A stretch of 64,000 nt of DNA from Pseudomonas sp. EpS/L25 (GTDB taxonomy: Bacteria; Pseudomonadota; Gammaproteobacteria; Pseudomonadales; Pseudomonadaceae). The notes beneath the pieces were generated by a model. It saw nothing but the letters and a program-made list of their open reading frames with translations. It did no database searches and had not been told where the DNA came from. Position 1 is the stretch's first letter. The number at the start of each line of letters is the position of its first letter. Location of the stretch: positions 64,735 through 128,734 of the forward strand of contig NZ_LNUP01000013.1 in assembly GCF_001512295.1 (NCBI RefSeq). The letters are read 5' to 3'. The translations under genes and the position numbers were made by a program. This document shows, piece after piece, positions 55,575-64,000 of this stretch.

Positions 55575-55730
55575 GAGCCTGTTCATAATCTCGCGAGCTA
55601 GAGCCAAACAAGGCGAAAATGGCTGAGGAAGCGGAGTTTACGAGTGGTAAATGAGCATTCCGACCGGGCTGGCGACCCAGGCCATTTTCAACGCGGTTTG
55701 GCCGACGCGCAGCAGATTTTGAACAGGCTC
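55575..55730. repeat. MITE-like element, copy D2
   Basis: 156 bp with ends GAGCCTGTTCATAATCT and AGATTTTGAACAGGCTC, flanked by TAA on both sides (55572-55574 and 55731-55733). Interior as in copies A and C but shorter (the CAACGACC...GGGTGAGCGC segment is missing). Lies between the NUDIX gene and the GDPD gene. Non-coding. Confidence 0.85.
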
Positions 55731-55765
55731 TAAGACGGGGAGACCCCAGGCCTCTCCGTCCGGGC

Positions 55766-56887
55766 TCAATAACCGAGTTGCTTGAGCAGCGCACCCGGCT
55801 CCTGCTTGACCGGCCGCTGGTAGAACTTCAGCAGTTCGGCACTGCGGTTGGTGAAGAAGCCATCCACACCACGCGGCGCCAGGCGGGCGTAGTCCACCGC
55901 CGAATCCACGGTATAGGCGTGCACCAGCAGGCCGCGCTCGTGGGCCACGTCGTTCATCCAGGGCTTCACCAGGTCAGCGTAGCTCTGGTCGCCGCCTTCC
56001 TCCAGCGCCGCCGACGGGCCGATGCCGATGGCGCCATGGGCCTTGGCCCATTCCACCCAGGCGGTGAAGTCACCCTCGGAGCGTACCTGCTGCTTGGCAT
56101 AGTAGGCCGCCTTGCTGGCCTCGCCCGACTCGGCGTAGCTCGGCCCGGGCTTGGCCGGGATGTAGTCGTCGCCCAGCCACAGCAGCAGGATCTTCGGCGT
56201 CGTCGGCATCTCCTTCTGCAACAGCTCAAGGCTGCTCTTCTCGAAGGTCTGCAGGATCACCCGCCCAGGCATGGCCGCTACGCCCGTGGCGCCGGCCTTG
56301 GGTTGGCCGAGCCAGCCGCGCTGTGCCAGCTTGGCCTTGAGATCGCGCTCGATACCGGGGAACAGCTTGGGCTGCTTGGTCTCGATGTAGAGACCCGGCT
56401 TGTTGCGCCCGCCCTCGGCGATATCGATGACCTCGTCGAGGGTGAGGATCTTGAGTCCGGCGAATGTCGGGCGGGCACGGTCCGGATGGGCCTGGTTGAA
56501 CCAGCTGCCGGCATCCAGCGACTTGAGCTCGGCCAGGGTGAACTGGCTGACCGGCGCCTTGGCGCGATCCGGGAAGCGCTTGGCGACGTCCGTGGTGCGC
56601 TCGAGGGTGTCGTCGTGCAGGGCGATGAGCTGGCCGTCCTTGGTGCGCTGCAGATCGAGTTCGAGATAGTCCGCGCCCAGTTCCCGCGCCACCAGGTAGG
56701 CCGGAGCGGTGGACTCGGGGGCATCGAAGGACGCGCCGCGATGGGCGATCACCGCCGGCCAGGGAATGCCGGCCTGGCGGGCCAGGGTCTGGCCGACGTC
56801 GGCCTCGGTGGCCAGGGCCAGTTGGCTGACCAGCAGGGTGCCGGGAATGAGGGTACGGATCAGGGTGCGCAGTGCCGTTATTGTCAT
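55766..56887 (-). CDS. Periplasmic glycerophosphodiester phosphodiesterase
   Basis: A 373-residue protein with a signal peptide (MTITALRTLIRTLIPGTLLV, cleavage near ALA) and a GDPD TIM barrel: VIAHRGASFDAPESTAPAYL with the first catalytic histidine, YLELDLQRTKDGQLIALHDD with metal acidic residues and the second histidine, and HAYTVDSAVDYARLAPRGVD at the end. It releases glycerol 3-phosphate from deacylated phospholipids. GAGGAA precedes the ATG at 56887. The frame stays open upstream through a repeat, but without similarity. Confidence 0.92.
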   Translation of the reverse strand: MTITALRTLIRTLIPGTLLVSQLALATEADVGQTLARQAGIPWPAVIAHRGASFDAPESTAPAYLVARELGADYLELDLQRTKDGQLIALHDDTLERTTDVAKRFPDRAKAPVSQFTLAELKSLDAGSWFNQAHPDRARPTFAGLKILTLDEVIDIAEGGRNKPGLYIETKQPKLFPGIERDLKAKLAQRGWLGQPKAGATGVAAMPGRVILQTFEKSSLELLQKEMPTTPKILLLWLGDDYIPAKPGPSYAESGEASKAAYYAKQQVRSEGDFTAWVEWAKAHGAIGIGPSAALEEGGDQSYADLVKPWMNDVAHERGLLVHAYTVDSAVDYARLAPRGVDGFFTNRSAELLKFYQRPVKQEPGALLKQLGY

Positions 56888-56918
56888 GGGTTCCTCAGTG
56901 GTCCGATGATCGGAGCTA

Positions 56919-57059
56919 GGTCCTGTACGAAAACTGCCTGCGCTCGGTGATGCTTCGTTGAAAAAGGCCTCGGAATGCTCATTTACCACTCGTAAACTCC
57001 GCTTCCTCAGCCTTTTTCGCCTCGCCTGACCTTCGCTCGGCGACTTTTCGTACAGAACC
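56919..57059. repeat. MITE-like element, copy E (inverted, different ends)
   Basis: 141 bp with ends GGTCCTGTACGAAAACT and AGTTTTTCG-like ACTTTTCGTACAGAACC, paired except for two positions. The middle is the reverse complement of the shared core (CGGAATGCTCATTTACCACT then CGTAAACTCCGCTTCCTCAG). Flanks (CTA and TTG) do not show a clear duplication. It fills most of the promoter region between the divergent GDPD and CWC genes. Confidence 0.72.
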
Positions 57060-57172
57060 TTGGATGCAGCTTGCACTCCGGATGCGACAGTACGCAGACA
57101 TCCGGCGCAGGAGACGTTATCCAGGTCGCAATTTCCGGTACTCTGCCGCCCGCTTCGCCCGACGAGATCACC

Positions 57173-57388
57173 ATGACTGCAGCGCCCACGCCCTTCGATC
57201 CCACCCGCTGCCCCCTGTGCGGCGGTACGAATCGCTGCGTGCTGGCCGCGGGCGGCGAGATCCAGGATTGCTGGTGCCTGCAGGCACCGGTCGATCCGGC
57301 GGCCTTGGCGCGCCTGCCCGACGACGAGCGCCATCAACGCTGCCTGTGCCCGGCCTGCGCGGCGGGAGTCAGGCCCGAGAACGGCTGA
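57173..57388 (+). CDS. Cysteine-rich CWC-family protein
   Basis: A 71-residue protein MTAAPTPFDPTRCPLCGGTN with CPLCG, CWC and CLCPACA motifs. These are the paired cysteines of CWC proteins, suggestive of a small metal-binding domain. Start at 57173; earlier in-frame codons lie near the repeat. Its TGA overlaps the rsuA ATG by one base, so the two are co-translated. Function unknown. Confidence 0.8.
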   Translation: MTAAPTPFDPTRCPLCGGTNRCVLAAGGEIQDCWCLQAPVDPAALARLPDDERHQRCLCPACAAGVRPENG

Positions 57389-58092
57389 TGCGCCTGGATC
57401 GCTGGCTGGGCAATAGATCCGAGCTGGGCCGCCAGCTGGCCCGCCGCCTGCTCGCGGAAGGCCGGATAAGGGTCAACGGCGCCACCACCCTGCAGGCCGC
57501 GCGCGAGGTGTTCGCCTTCGACCGCATCGAGGCCAACGACCGCCTGCTGCAGGACGGCCCCGGCGGTCGCTACCTGATGCTGCACAAGCCGCGCGGCTGC
57601 GTCAGCGCCACCGTCGACGCCCGCCATGCCACGGTATTGGACTGCCTAGCGGCGGAGGAGCGCGCCGACCTGCACCTGGCCGGCCGGCTGGACTTCAACA
57701 CCACCGGCCTGCTGCTGCTGACCAACGACGGCCAGTGGTCGCGTGGCCTGAGTCACCCGCGCCATAAGCAGACCAAGCGCTATCTCGTCACCACCGCCGA
57801 GGTCATCCCGCCGCAGCTGGTCGCGGCCTTCGCCGAAGGGCTGTACTTCGCCTACGAAGACCTCACCACCCAGCCCGCCCAGCTGGAGCTGCTGGGCGAG
57901 CGCAGCGCCTACCTGACCCTGGTCGAGGGCCGCTATCACCAGGTCAAGCGCATGTTCGGCCGCTTCGGCATCGAGGTCATCGCCCTGCACCGCGACCGTA
58001 TCGGCGCCCTGGCCCTGGATCCGGCGCTGGCCGAAGGCAGCTATCGCTCTCTGACGGCCGACGAGGTGGCCCTGCTACGTCCGGCGGACTAG
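57388..58092 (+). CDS. rsuA: 16S rRNA pseudouridine synthase RsuA
   Basis: A 234-residue enzyme: S4 domain (MRLDRWLGNRSELGRQLARR, LLAEGRIRVNGA) then the pseudouridine synthase core with the catalytic aspartate in HLAGRLDFNTTGLLLLTNDG; EGRYHQVKRMFGRFGIEVIA near the end. It modifies U516 of 16S rRNA in E. coli. Start at 57388 overlaps the CWC stop; the long upstream frame is not coding. Confidence 0.93.
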   Translation: MRLDRWLGNRSELGRQLARRLLAEGRIRVNGATTLQAAREVFAFDRIEANDRLLQDGPGGRYLMLHKPRGCVSATVDARHATVLDCLAAEERADLHLAGRLDFNTTGLLLLTNDGQWSRGLSHPRHKQTKRYLVTTAEVIPPQLVAAFAEGLYFAYEDLTTQPAQLELLGERSAYLTLVEGRYHQVKRMFGRFGIEVIALHRDRIGALALDPALAEGSYRSLTADEVALLRPAD

Positions 58093-58152
58093 GGGAACAG
58101 GACCTCGGGAGCGTCGGTCGGGATGCAGACACGCACCATCCGGAGACTTCCC

Positions 58153-59124
58153 ATGCGTATCGACATCCCCTCCCTGGGTTTCGGCGGCGCCCCCCTGGGC
58201 AACATGTTCCACGAGGTGAGCGACGCCGACGCCCGAGCGACTCTCGCAGCCGCCTGGGACGCCGGCATCCGCCTCTATGACACCTCGCCGCACTATGGCG
58301 CCGGCCTGTCCGAGCGCCGTTTCGCCGAAGTGCTGGCCGACAAGCCACGCGACGACTTCGTCCTCTGCAGCAAGGTCGGCCGCCTGCTGGAACCCGCCGA
58401 TCAGCCGGAAAACGCCCCGCCGTTCGTCAACGAACTGCCCTTCAAGCGCGTGCTCGACTATTCCGCCGACGGCGCCCGCCGCTCCATCGAAGCCAGTCTG
58501 GAACGGCTCAAGACCGACCGCCTCGACCTGGTCTGGATTCACGATCTCTCGGAAGACCAGCACGGCCCGGCCTGGCGCGACTACTTCGCCCAGGCCATGC
58601 AGGGCGCGGCCAAGGCCCTCACCGAAATGCGCGAAGAAGGCCTGATCATGGGCTGGGGCCTGGGCGTCAACCTGGTGGAGCCTTGCCGCCTCGCCCTGGA
58701 GCAAAGCGATCCCGACGCCTTCCTGTTGGCTGGTCGCTATTCGCTGCTGGACCACCGCGAAGCCCTGGACACCCTCTTCCCGGAGTGTGAACGCCGGGGC
58801 GTGGGCATCGTAGTGGGCGGGCCCTTCAACTCCGGCCTGCTCGCCGGCGGCAAGCACTACAACTATGCCGAGGCGGAGCCGGCGCTGCGCCGCAAGGTCG
58901 AGCTGATCGAGGGTGTCTGTCGCGATCACGGGGTGGACATCCGCGCCGCGGCCCTGCAGTTCTGCCTCGCCCATCCCACGGTGGCCGCCACCATCCCTGG
59001 CAGCAGCAAGCCGGAGCGGGCGCGGCAGAACGCCGAACTGCTACGCGCGCCCATTCCCGCCGCCTTCTGGCGTAACCTGCGCGAGATCGGTGTGCTGCCA
59101 GAAGATGCCCCGACGCCGGCGTGA
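58153..59124 (+). CDS. Aldo/keto reductase, D-threo-aldose 1-dehydrogenase type
   Basis: A 323-residue protein starting MRIDIPSLGFGGAPLGNMFH, with GGAG upstream. Typical AKR blocks: AAWDAGIRLYDTSPHYGAGL with the catalytic tyrosine, VLCSKVGRLL with the lysine, DLVWIHD with the histidine, and the NAD(P)-binding end VAATIPGSSKPERARQNAEL. Similar enzymes oxidise L-fucose or D-threo-aldoses. No sugar genes adjacent, so the real substrate is open. Confidence 0.88.
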   Translation: MRIDIPSLGFGGAPLGNMFHEVSDADARATLAAAWDAGIRLYDTSPHYGAGLSERRFAEVLADKPRDDFVLCSKVGRLLEPADQPENAPPFVNELPFKRVLDYSADGARRSIEASLERLKTDRLDLVWIHDLSEDQHGPAWRDYFAQAMQGAAKALTEMREEGLIMGWGLGVNLVEPCRLALEQSDPDAFLLAGRYSLLDHREALDTLFPECERRGVGIVVGGPFNSGLLAGGKHYNYAEAEPALRRKVELIEGVCRDHGVDIRAAALQFCLAHPTVAATIPGSSKPERARQNAELLRAPIPAAFWRNLREIGVLPEDAPTPA

Positions 59125-59192
59125 GTCCCCCCGTGAGTCCAGGGGCGCGGCTGTGCTAGGCTGCCGCCCCCTTTTCCACCCTGCCCGTCGCC

Positions 59193-60119
59193 ATGACCTC
59201 GCCCCGTCGTCCCCTGCCTGGCCGCCCCGCGCCCCTGCATCCCCGCAATCGCCATCAGGGCAGCTACGACTTTCCAGCGCTGATGCGGGTGAGTCCCGCG
59301 CTCAAGCCGTTCGTGGCGCCGACGCCACGGGGCAATCTGTCCATCGACTTCACCGATCCCCAGGCCGTGCGCGCGCTCAACCGCGCCCTGCTGGCGTCGC
59401 ACCATGGCGTACGCGACTGGGACATCCCCGCCGACTTCCTCTGCCCGCCGATTCCCGGCCGGGCGGACTACCTGCACCACCTGGCCGACCTGCTGGCCGA
59501 AGGCAACGGCAGCCAGCTTCCGCGCGGTGGAGCGGTCCGGCTGCTGGATGTAGGCACCGGGGCGAACGGCGTCTATCCGCTGATCGGCTTCAAGGAATAC
59601 GGCTGGCACTTCGTTGGCAGTGACATCGCCCCTGCGGCGCTGGCTGCCTTCGGGCGCACCCTCGCCGCCAATCCGGATTGCGCTGCCGCCATTGAATTGC
59701 GCCTGCAGCCCGATCCCCAGGCGATCTTCGCTGGCATCCTGCAGCCCGGCGAGCGCTACGCCGCCACCCTGTGCAATCCGCCCTTCCACGCCAGCCCCGA
59801 CGATGCCGTGCGCGGTAGCAAACGCAAATGGAAGAACCTCGGCAAGACCACCGGCAAGCAGGCGCCCCTGCTCAACTTCGGCGGCCAGGCGGCCGAACTC
59901 TGGTGCCCCGGTGGCGAGGCGGCCTTCATCGAGCGGATGATCCACGAGAGTCGCACCTTCGCCAGCCAGGTCGGCTGGTTCACCTGCCTGGTCTCCAGGG
60001 CCAGCAACCTGCCCCTGCTACAGGCGGCGCTGCGGCGCGAGCAGGCCAGTGAGATTCGGGTGGTGTCCATGGCCCAGGGCCAGAAGCAAAGCCGTTTCCT
60101 GGCCTGGCGCTTCGTCTGA
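59193..60119 (+). CDS. rlmF: 23S rRNA (adenine-N6)-methyltransferase RlmF
   Basis: A 308-residue methyltransferase. [20 protein letters not shown] at the N-terminus, SAM motif [20 protein letters not shown], and catalytic [20 protein letters not shown] are diagnostic of RlmF, which methylates A1618 of 23S rRNA. Start [20 protein letters not shown]. The C-terminal [18 protein letters not shown] is intact. Confidence 0.95.
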   Translation: MTSPRRPLPGRPAPLHPRNRHQGSYDFPALMRVSPALKPFVAPTPRGNLSIDFTDPQAVRALNRALLASHHGVRDWDIPADFLCPPIPGRADYLHHLADLLAEGNGSQLPRGGAVRLLDVGTGANGVYPLIGFKEYGWHFVGSDIAPAALAAFGRTLAANPDCAAAIELRLQPDPQAIFAGILQPGERYAATLCNPPFHASPDDAVRGSKRKWKNLGKTTGKQAPLLNFGGQAAELWCPGGEAAFIERMIHESRTFASQVGWFTCLVSRASNLPLLQAALRREQASEIRVVSMAQGQKQSRFLAWRFV

Positions 60120-60655
60120 AGCGCCCCTTGGGCCCTTCGAGCGGAGGCCCGCCGACGGATATCAATACCCTGAAAAGACCGGGAAGCGACCCTTCGGCGG
60201 CTTTCCGGCCAGTTTCGTCGGCGTGCGGCGGCCCAGGAAAGGCCAGGCATCCAGCCAGCGAAGCGCCAGCATCGGCCGTGCGAACGCCCTTGGAAAGCGC
60301 CCTTCGGATCGGAAGCGACCGGATTAGACCAAAGGCTAATAGCCAAATACGATTTATTCCGGGCTAGGCACGCGACATCCTTCCCTTTAAAATACCCGGC
60401 AACAAAAACGCATGCGCACGCAGCCGCTCCCGAGACCTTCGTCTTCGGTAAGCCGCCGCCTGAGCGCGTATCGCGTTTTTGCTCCGACCCTTCCGGTGAC
60501 TCACGAGAGAAGGGCGGGGGGAGGGACAAGAACCTGCCCTTGCGTGTTCCGGCTGCATTCTGCCTTGCCCAGCGCACATCCACCCATGTGCCATGGTGCC
60601 GCACCGCACCGAAACTCGATAAGCAGACCCCAGCTTCTATCGATTGAGAGACCAC
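60120..60655. other. Long intergenic region before mqo
   Basis: This gap of 536 bases shows no convincing gene. An A/T-rich part at 60328-60400 contains GCTAATAGCCAAATACG and CTTTAAAATACC, where the mqo promoter most likely lies. The first 200 bases carry several loose repeats of the type GAAGCG(A/C)CCCTTCGG (for example 60127, 60185, 60296). A long leader of up to 250 bases may precede mqo. Confidence 0.4.
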
Positions 60656-62302
60656 ATGTTGAAGAAAATGACTGGCGCGCTGCTCGGCGTGGCTATCGCT
60701 TCCGCCCTGGGCACCGCCCACGCGGACGACGTCAAGAAAGTCGACGTCCTGCTGATCGGCGGCGGCATCATGAGCAACACCTTGGGCATCTGGCTGAACG
60801 AGCTGGAGCCGAGCTGGACCATGGAAATGGTCGAGCGCCTGGACCAGGTCGCCGAAGAAAGCTCCAACGGCTGGAACAACGCCGGTACTGGCCACTCCGC
60901 CCTGGCCGAGCTGAACTACACCCCCGAAGACAAGGACGGCAAGGTCAGCATCTCCAAGGCCATCGAGATCAACGAGGCCTTCCAGGTGTCCCGCCAGTTC
61001 TGGTCCTGGCAGGTGAAGAACGGCGTCCTCAAGGACCCGAAGAGCTTCATCAACAGCACCCCGCACATGAGCTTCGTCTGGGGTGACGACAACATCGCCT
61101 TCCTCAAGAAGCGCTACGAAGCCCTCAAGGCCAGCCCGCTGTTCTCCGGCATGCAGTATTCCGAGGACCCGGCGCAGATCAAGCAGTGGGTCCCGCTGAT
61201 GATGGAAGGCCGTGATCCCCAGCAGAAGGTCGCCGCCACCTGGAGCCCGCTGGGCACCGACGTGAACTTTGGCGAGATCACCCGCCAGTTCGCCGGCTAC
61301 CTGCAGACCAAGCCCAACTTCAAGCTGAACCTGTCCAGCGAAGTCGAGAACATCACCCGCAATGCCGATGGCAGCTGGCGCGTTGAGTACAAGAACCTCA
61401 AGGACGGCAAGAAGACCGAGACCGACGCCAAGTTCGTCTTCATCGGCGCCGGCGGCGGTGCCCTGCACCTGCTGCAGAAGTCCGGCATCCCCGAAGCCAA
61501 CGACTACGCCGGCTTCCCGGTGGGCGGTTCCTTCCTGGTCACCGACAATCCCGCGATCGCCCAGCAGCACCTGGCCAAGGCCTATGGCAAGGCCTCGGTC
61601 GGCGCGCCGCCGATGTCGGTCCCGCACCTGGACACCCGCATGCTCGATGGCAAGCGTGTGATCCTGTTCGGGCCCTTCGCCACCTTCTCCACCAAGTTCC
61701 TCAAGCAGGGCTCCTACCTCGACCTGCTGACCAGCACCAACACCCACAACGCCTGGCCGATGGTCCGCGTGGGCGTGGCCGAGTACCCGCTGGTGGAATA
61801 CCTCGCCGGCCAGCTGATGCTGTCTGATGACGACCGCCTGGCGGCGCTGCGCGAATACTTCCCCAATGCCAAGAAGGAAGACTGGCGCCTGTGGCAGGCC
61901 GGTCAGCGTGTGCAGATCATCAAGCGTGACGCCGACAAGGGTGGCGTGCTGAAGCTGGGCACCGAGATCGTCGCGGCCAAGGACGGCAGCATCGCCGGCC
62001 TGCTGGGCGCCTCCCCGGGTGCCTCCACCGCCGCGCCCATCATGCTGAGCGTGCTGGAGAAGGTGTTCAAGGACAAGGTCGCCACACCCGAGTGGCAGGC
62101 CAAGCTGCACCAGATCGTGCCCAGCTACGGCACCAAGCTGAACAGCGATCCCGCGCGCGTGCAGCAGGAGTGGAACTACACCGCCGAGGTGCTGCAACTG
62201 GCTACCCCGCCGGTCGCCACCGCTGCCCAGAACGCCGATGCCAAGGCCACTGCCGGTGCCGCTCCGCGCGCGGAAAAGGCCGCCAACGACATGGCCCTCT
62301 GA
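60656..62302 (+). CDS. mqo: Malate:quinone oxidoreductase with an N-terminal signal-like sequence
   Basis: A 548-residue FAD enzyme that oxidises malate and passes electrons to quinone. FAD motif [20 protein letters not shown], then [20 protein letters not shown] and the C-terminal [20 protein letters not shown] are characteristic. The first 26 residues ([20 protein letters not shown] then AHADD) look like a Sec signal peptide before the FAD fold; Mqo is usually a cytoplasmic-face protein, though signal-bearing versions exist in Pseudomonas. The Ala/Thr-rich C-terminal tail ([20 protein letters not shown]) is also of that type. GAGAG precedes the ATG. Confidence 0.94.
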   Translation: MLKKMTGALLGVAIASALGTAHADDVKKVDVLLIGGGIMSNTLGIWLNELEPSWTMEMVERLDQVAEESSNGWNNAGTGHSALAELNYTPEDKDGKVSISKAIEINEAFQVSRQFWSWQVKNGVLKDPKSFINSTPHMSFVWGDDNIAFLKKRYEALKASPLFSGMQYSEDPAQIKQWVPLMMEGRDPQQKVAATWSPLGTDVNFGEITRQFAGYLQTKPNFKLNLSSEVENITRNADGSWRVEYKNLKDGKKTETDAKFVFIGAGGGALHLLQKSGIPEANDYAGFPVGGSFLVTDNPAIAQQHLAKAYGKASVGAPPMSVPHLDTRMLDGKRVILFGPFATFSTKFLKQGSYLDLLTSTNTHNAWPMVRVGVAEYPLVEYLAGQLMLSDDDRLAALREYFPNAKKEDWRLWQAGQRVQIIKRDADKGGVLKLGTEIVAAKDGSIAGLLGASPGASTAAPIMLSVLEKVFKDKVATPEWQAKLHQIVPSYGTKLNSDPARVQQEWNYTAEVLQLATPPVATAAQNADAKATAGAAPRAEKAANDMAL

Positions 62303-62347
62303 TCGCCTGTCGACCCGGCTCCCCCGCCGGGTCGCGCCAGACGCACG

Positions 62348-62381
62348 AGCCCCACCCCGATCCGGGCGTGGGGCTTTTTTT
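62348..62381 (+). terminator. Intrinsic terminator after mqo
   Basis: AGCCCCAC pairs with GTGGGGCT, with an inner CCC/GGG extension across a small bulge, followed by seven T. It lies 46 bases after the mqo stop. Confidence 0.88.
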
Positions 62382-62558
62382 CGCCCCGGATCGGTCGCTG
62401 GGTACGCCAGGCGCAGTGCTGTGACGGAAACCGCAAGGACGTGAATTTTTCAGCGCCATCAGGCACTAAAAGTGCAACGACGCGCCAGCGAGAGCCTTTG
62501 CACGCCACAATGGTGTTCTATTCTCGAGCCCTAACCGTTACCTGACTCTGGAGACACG

Positions 62559-64000
62559 ATGACGGCACATCCCGCCCCGGGCATCCTGCATACCCGTGAA
62601 GGCCAGCGCCTGGCCGACAGCGACGCCGCCGCCTGGCGCCAATGGGGCCCCTACCTGAGCGAACGCCAGTGGGCCACGGTCCGTGAAGACTACAGCGCCG
62701 ACGGCGATGCCTGGCGCTACTTTCCCCACGATCATGCCCGCAGCCGTGCCTATCGCTGGGGCGAGGACGGTCTCGCCGGCTTCTGCGATCAGGCCCAACA
62801 ATGGTGCCTGGGCATCGCCCTGTGGAACGAACGCGACCCCTTCCTCAAGGAACGCCTGTTCGGCCTGACCAACGCCGAAGGCAACCACGGCGAGGACGTC
62901 AAGGAGCTCTACTTCTACCTCGACGGCGTGCCGAGCCATGCCTACCAGAAGATGCTCTACAAGTATCCCCATGCGGCCTTCCCCTATGCCCAACTGGTGG
63001 AAGAGAACGCCCGGCGCGGCCTGGAGGATCGCGAATACGAGCTCCTCGATACCGGCGTCTTCGAGCAGGACCGCTACTTCGACGTCACCGTCGAATACGC
63101 CAAGCACACCCCCGACGACATCCTCATGCGGGTGACCATGGAGAACCGCGGCGCCGAACGGGCCCGCCTCCATGTATTGCCGCAGGTCTGGTCGCGCAAC
63201 ACCTGGGCCTGGACCGGGACCCCGCCGCGCTCCATGCTCAGCCTGGAAGGCGAGCAGGTCCGCGCCAGCTACTTCGACCGGCCCGACCTGGTCGTCAGCG
63301 CCTGGGGCCCGCAGGACGTCGAGTGGCTGTTCTGCAACAACGAAACCAACCTGCCCCGTCTCACCGGCGAGCCCGCCGAGGGCCCCTTCAAGGACGGCAT
63401 CAACGACTACGTGGTCAAGGGCGCCCGAGAAGCGGTCCGCCGTGACTTCGGCAGCAAGGCCGCGGCCCATTTCGCCGTGGAACTGGACGGCGGCGCCACG
63501 GCGGTGGTCTACCTGCGCCTGGCACCCACCAGCGCCCTCGCGGTGGATGCCGAGGCGATCTTCGCCGAGCGCATCGCCGAGGCCGATGCCTTCTACGCCG
63601 CCCTGCAGGAAAAGATCGCCGACCCCGACGCCCGCCTGGTGCAGCGCCAGGCCCTGGCCGGCCTGCTGTGGTCCAAGCAGCTCTACTATTTCGAGGTGAA
63701 TCGCTGGCTCAACGGCGATCCCGCCCAACCCACTCCGCCGAAACAGCGCGAGGGCATCCGCAACGGCCACTGGCGGCACCTGCTCAACTTCGACATAGTC
63801 TCCATGCCGGACAAGTGGGAGTACCCCTGGTACGCCTCCTGGGACCTCGCCTTCCAGGCGGTGGCCTATGCCCTGATCGATCCCGGCTTCGCCAAGCAGC
63901 AACTGCTGCTGCTGGTGAAGGACAGGTTCATGCACCCCAATGGCCAGCTGCCGGCCTACGAGTGGAATTTCGAGGACGCCAACCCGCCGGTGCACGCCTG
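62559..64000 (+). CDS. MGH1-like glycoside hydrolase (GH63-type), 5' part
   Basis: An open frame from ATG 62559 (GGAGA upstream) through the window end, 480 codons visible. It starts MTAHPAPGILHTREGQRLAD. DPFLKERLFGLTNAEGNHGE, DVKELYFYLDGVPSHAYQKM, LPQVWSRNTWAWTGTP and YPWYASWDLAFQAVAYALID are blocks of the glucosidase/MGH1-like family, which act on alpha-glucosides or mannosylglycerate-like substrates; WDLAF contains an acidic residue in the catalytic (alpha/alpha)6 barrel. The C-terminal half is outside the window. The long minus-strand frame over it is a shadow. Confidence 0.87.
   Translation, partial: MTAHPAPGILHTREGQRLADSDAAAWRQWGPYLSERQWATVREDYSADGDAWRYFPHDHARSRAYRWGEDGLAGFCDQAQQWCLGIALWNERDPFLKERLFGLTNAEGNHGEDVKELYFYLDGVPSHAYQKMLYKYPHAAFPYAQLVEENARRGLEDREYELLDTGVFEQDRYFDVTVEYAKHTPDDILMRVTMENRGAERARLHVLPQVWSRNTWAWTGTPPRSMLSLEGEQVRASYFDRPDLVVSAWGPQDVEWLFCNNETNLPRLTGEPAEGPFKDGINDYVVKGAREAVRRDFGSKAAAHFAVELDGGATAVVYLRLAPTSALAVDAEAIFAERIAEADAFYAALQEKIADPDARLVQRQALAGLLWSKQLYYFEVNRWLNGDPAQPTPPKQREGIRNGHWRHLLNFDIVSMPDKWEYPWYASWDLAFQAVAYALIDPGFAKQQLLLLVKDRFMHPNGQLPAYEWNFEDANPPVHA

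Noticed and set aside
62538-63995. 485-codon minus-strand frame at the window end
   Set aside because: Antisense of the glycoside hydrolase frame, which has a ribosome site and family blocks.

Overview
The window is a high-GC chromosomal segment of a Pseudomonas-type gammaproteobacterium. The evidence is the gene order (queA-tgt-yajC-secD-secF beside tRNA-Leu; lptF-lptG divergent from pepA-holC-valS; purL divergent from mltF-tcdA; plsB), the codon use and the protein matches to Pseudomonas families. I suspect the P. oryzihabitans/psychrotolerans side of the genus, but this is an inference. Almost all of it is ordinary core genome, with no prophage, conjugative element, CRISPR array or intact insertion sequence.

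Layout. 1-4 kb: the 5' part of a RIO1 kinase, a 5-oxoprolinase operon (pxpABC) and a linked DUF1989 protein. 4-8 kb: a DinF-type MATE exporter, small and secreted proteins, and a membrane acyltransferase preceded by a translationally coupled small ORF. 8-14 kb: secF, secD, yajC, tgt, queA and tRNA-Leu(CAA). 14-25 kb: a cupin, small lipoproteins, lptG/lptF, pepA, holC, valS and neighbours. 25-34 kb: purL, mltF, tcdA, dapE, rlmA. 34-42 kb: a cold-shock protein, plsB, a YbaY-like lipoprotein, an AraC regulator, an EamA transporter, a non-canonical Nramp-family protein and ung. 42.5-55 kb: a guanidine-assimilation locus. 55-64 kb: GDPD phosphodiesterase, rsuA, aldo/keto reductase, rlmF, mqo and the start of a glycoside hydrolase.

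The most interesting region is 42.5-55 kb. Two guanidine-I (ykkC) riboswitch aptamers, whose helices covary between the copies, control two co-directional operons. The first carries an ABC permease and ATPase. The second carries the substrate-binding protein, two DUF1989 proteins (carboxyguanidine deiminase type), a 34-residue ORF, a biotin-dependent guanidine/urea carboxylase and allophanate hydrolase. Together they can import guanidine and convert it to ammonia and CO2. Between the two operons, on the opposite strand, lies a translationally coupled pair: a 2-oxoglutarate/Fe(II) oxygenase and a protein I do not recognise. This pair splits the transporter genes and may be an undescribed guanidine-related function.

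The second theme is a family of small non-coding inverted-repeat elements (MITE-like, about 140-330 bp) in intergenic gaps at 19.8, 33.7, 42.1, 55.4, 55.6 and 56.9 kb. Most are flanked by TNA trinucleotides. Two sit side by side sharing one TAA. One carries a second, unrelated 98-bp inverted-repeat element flanked by CTAG duplications. No transposase is encoded in the window, so they must have been mobilised in trans.
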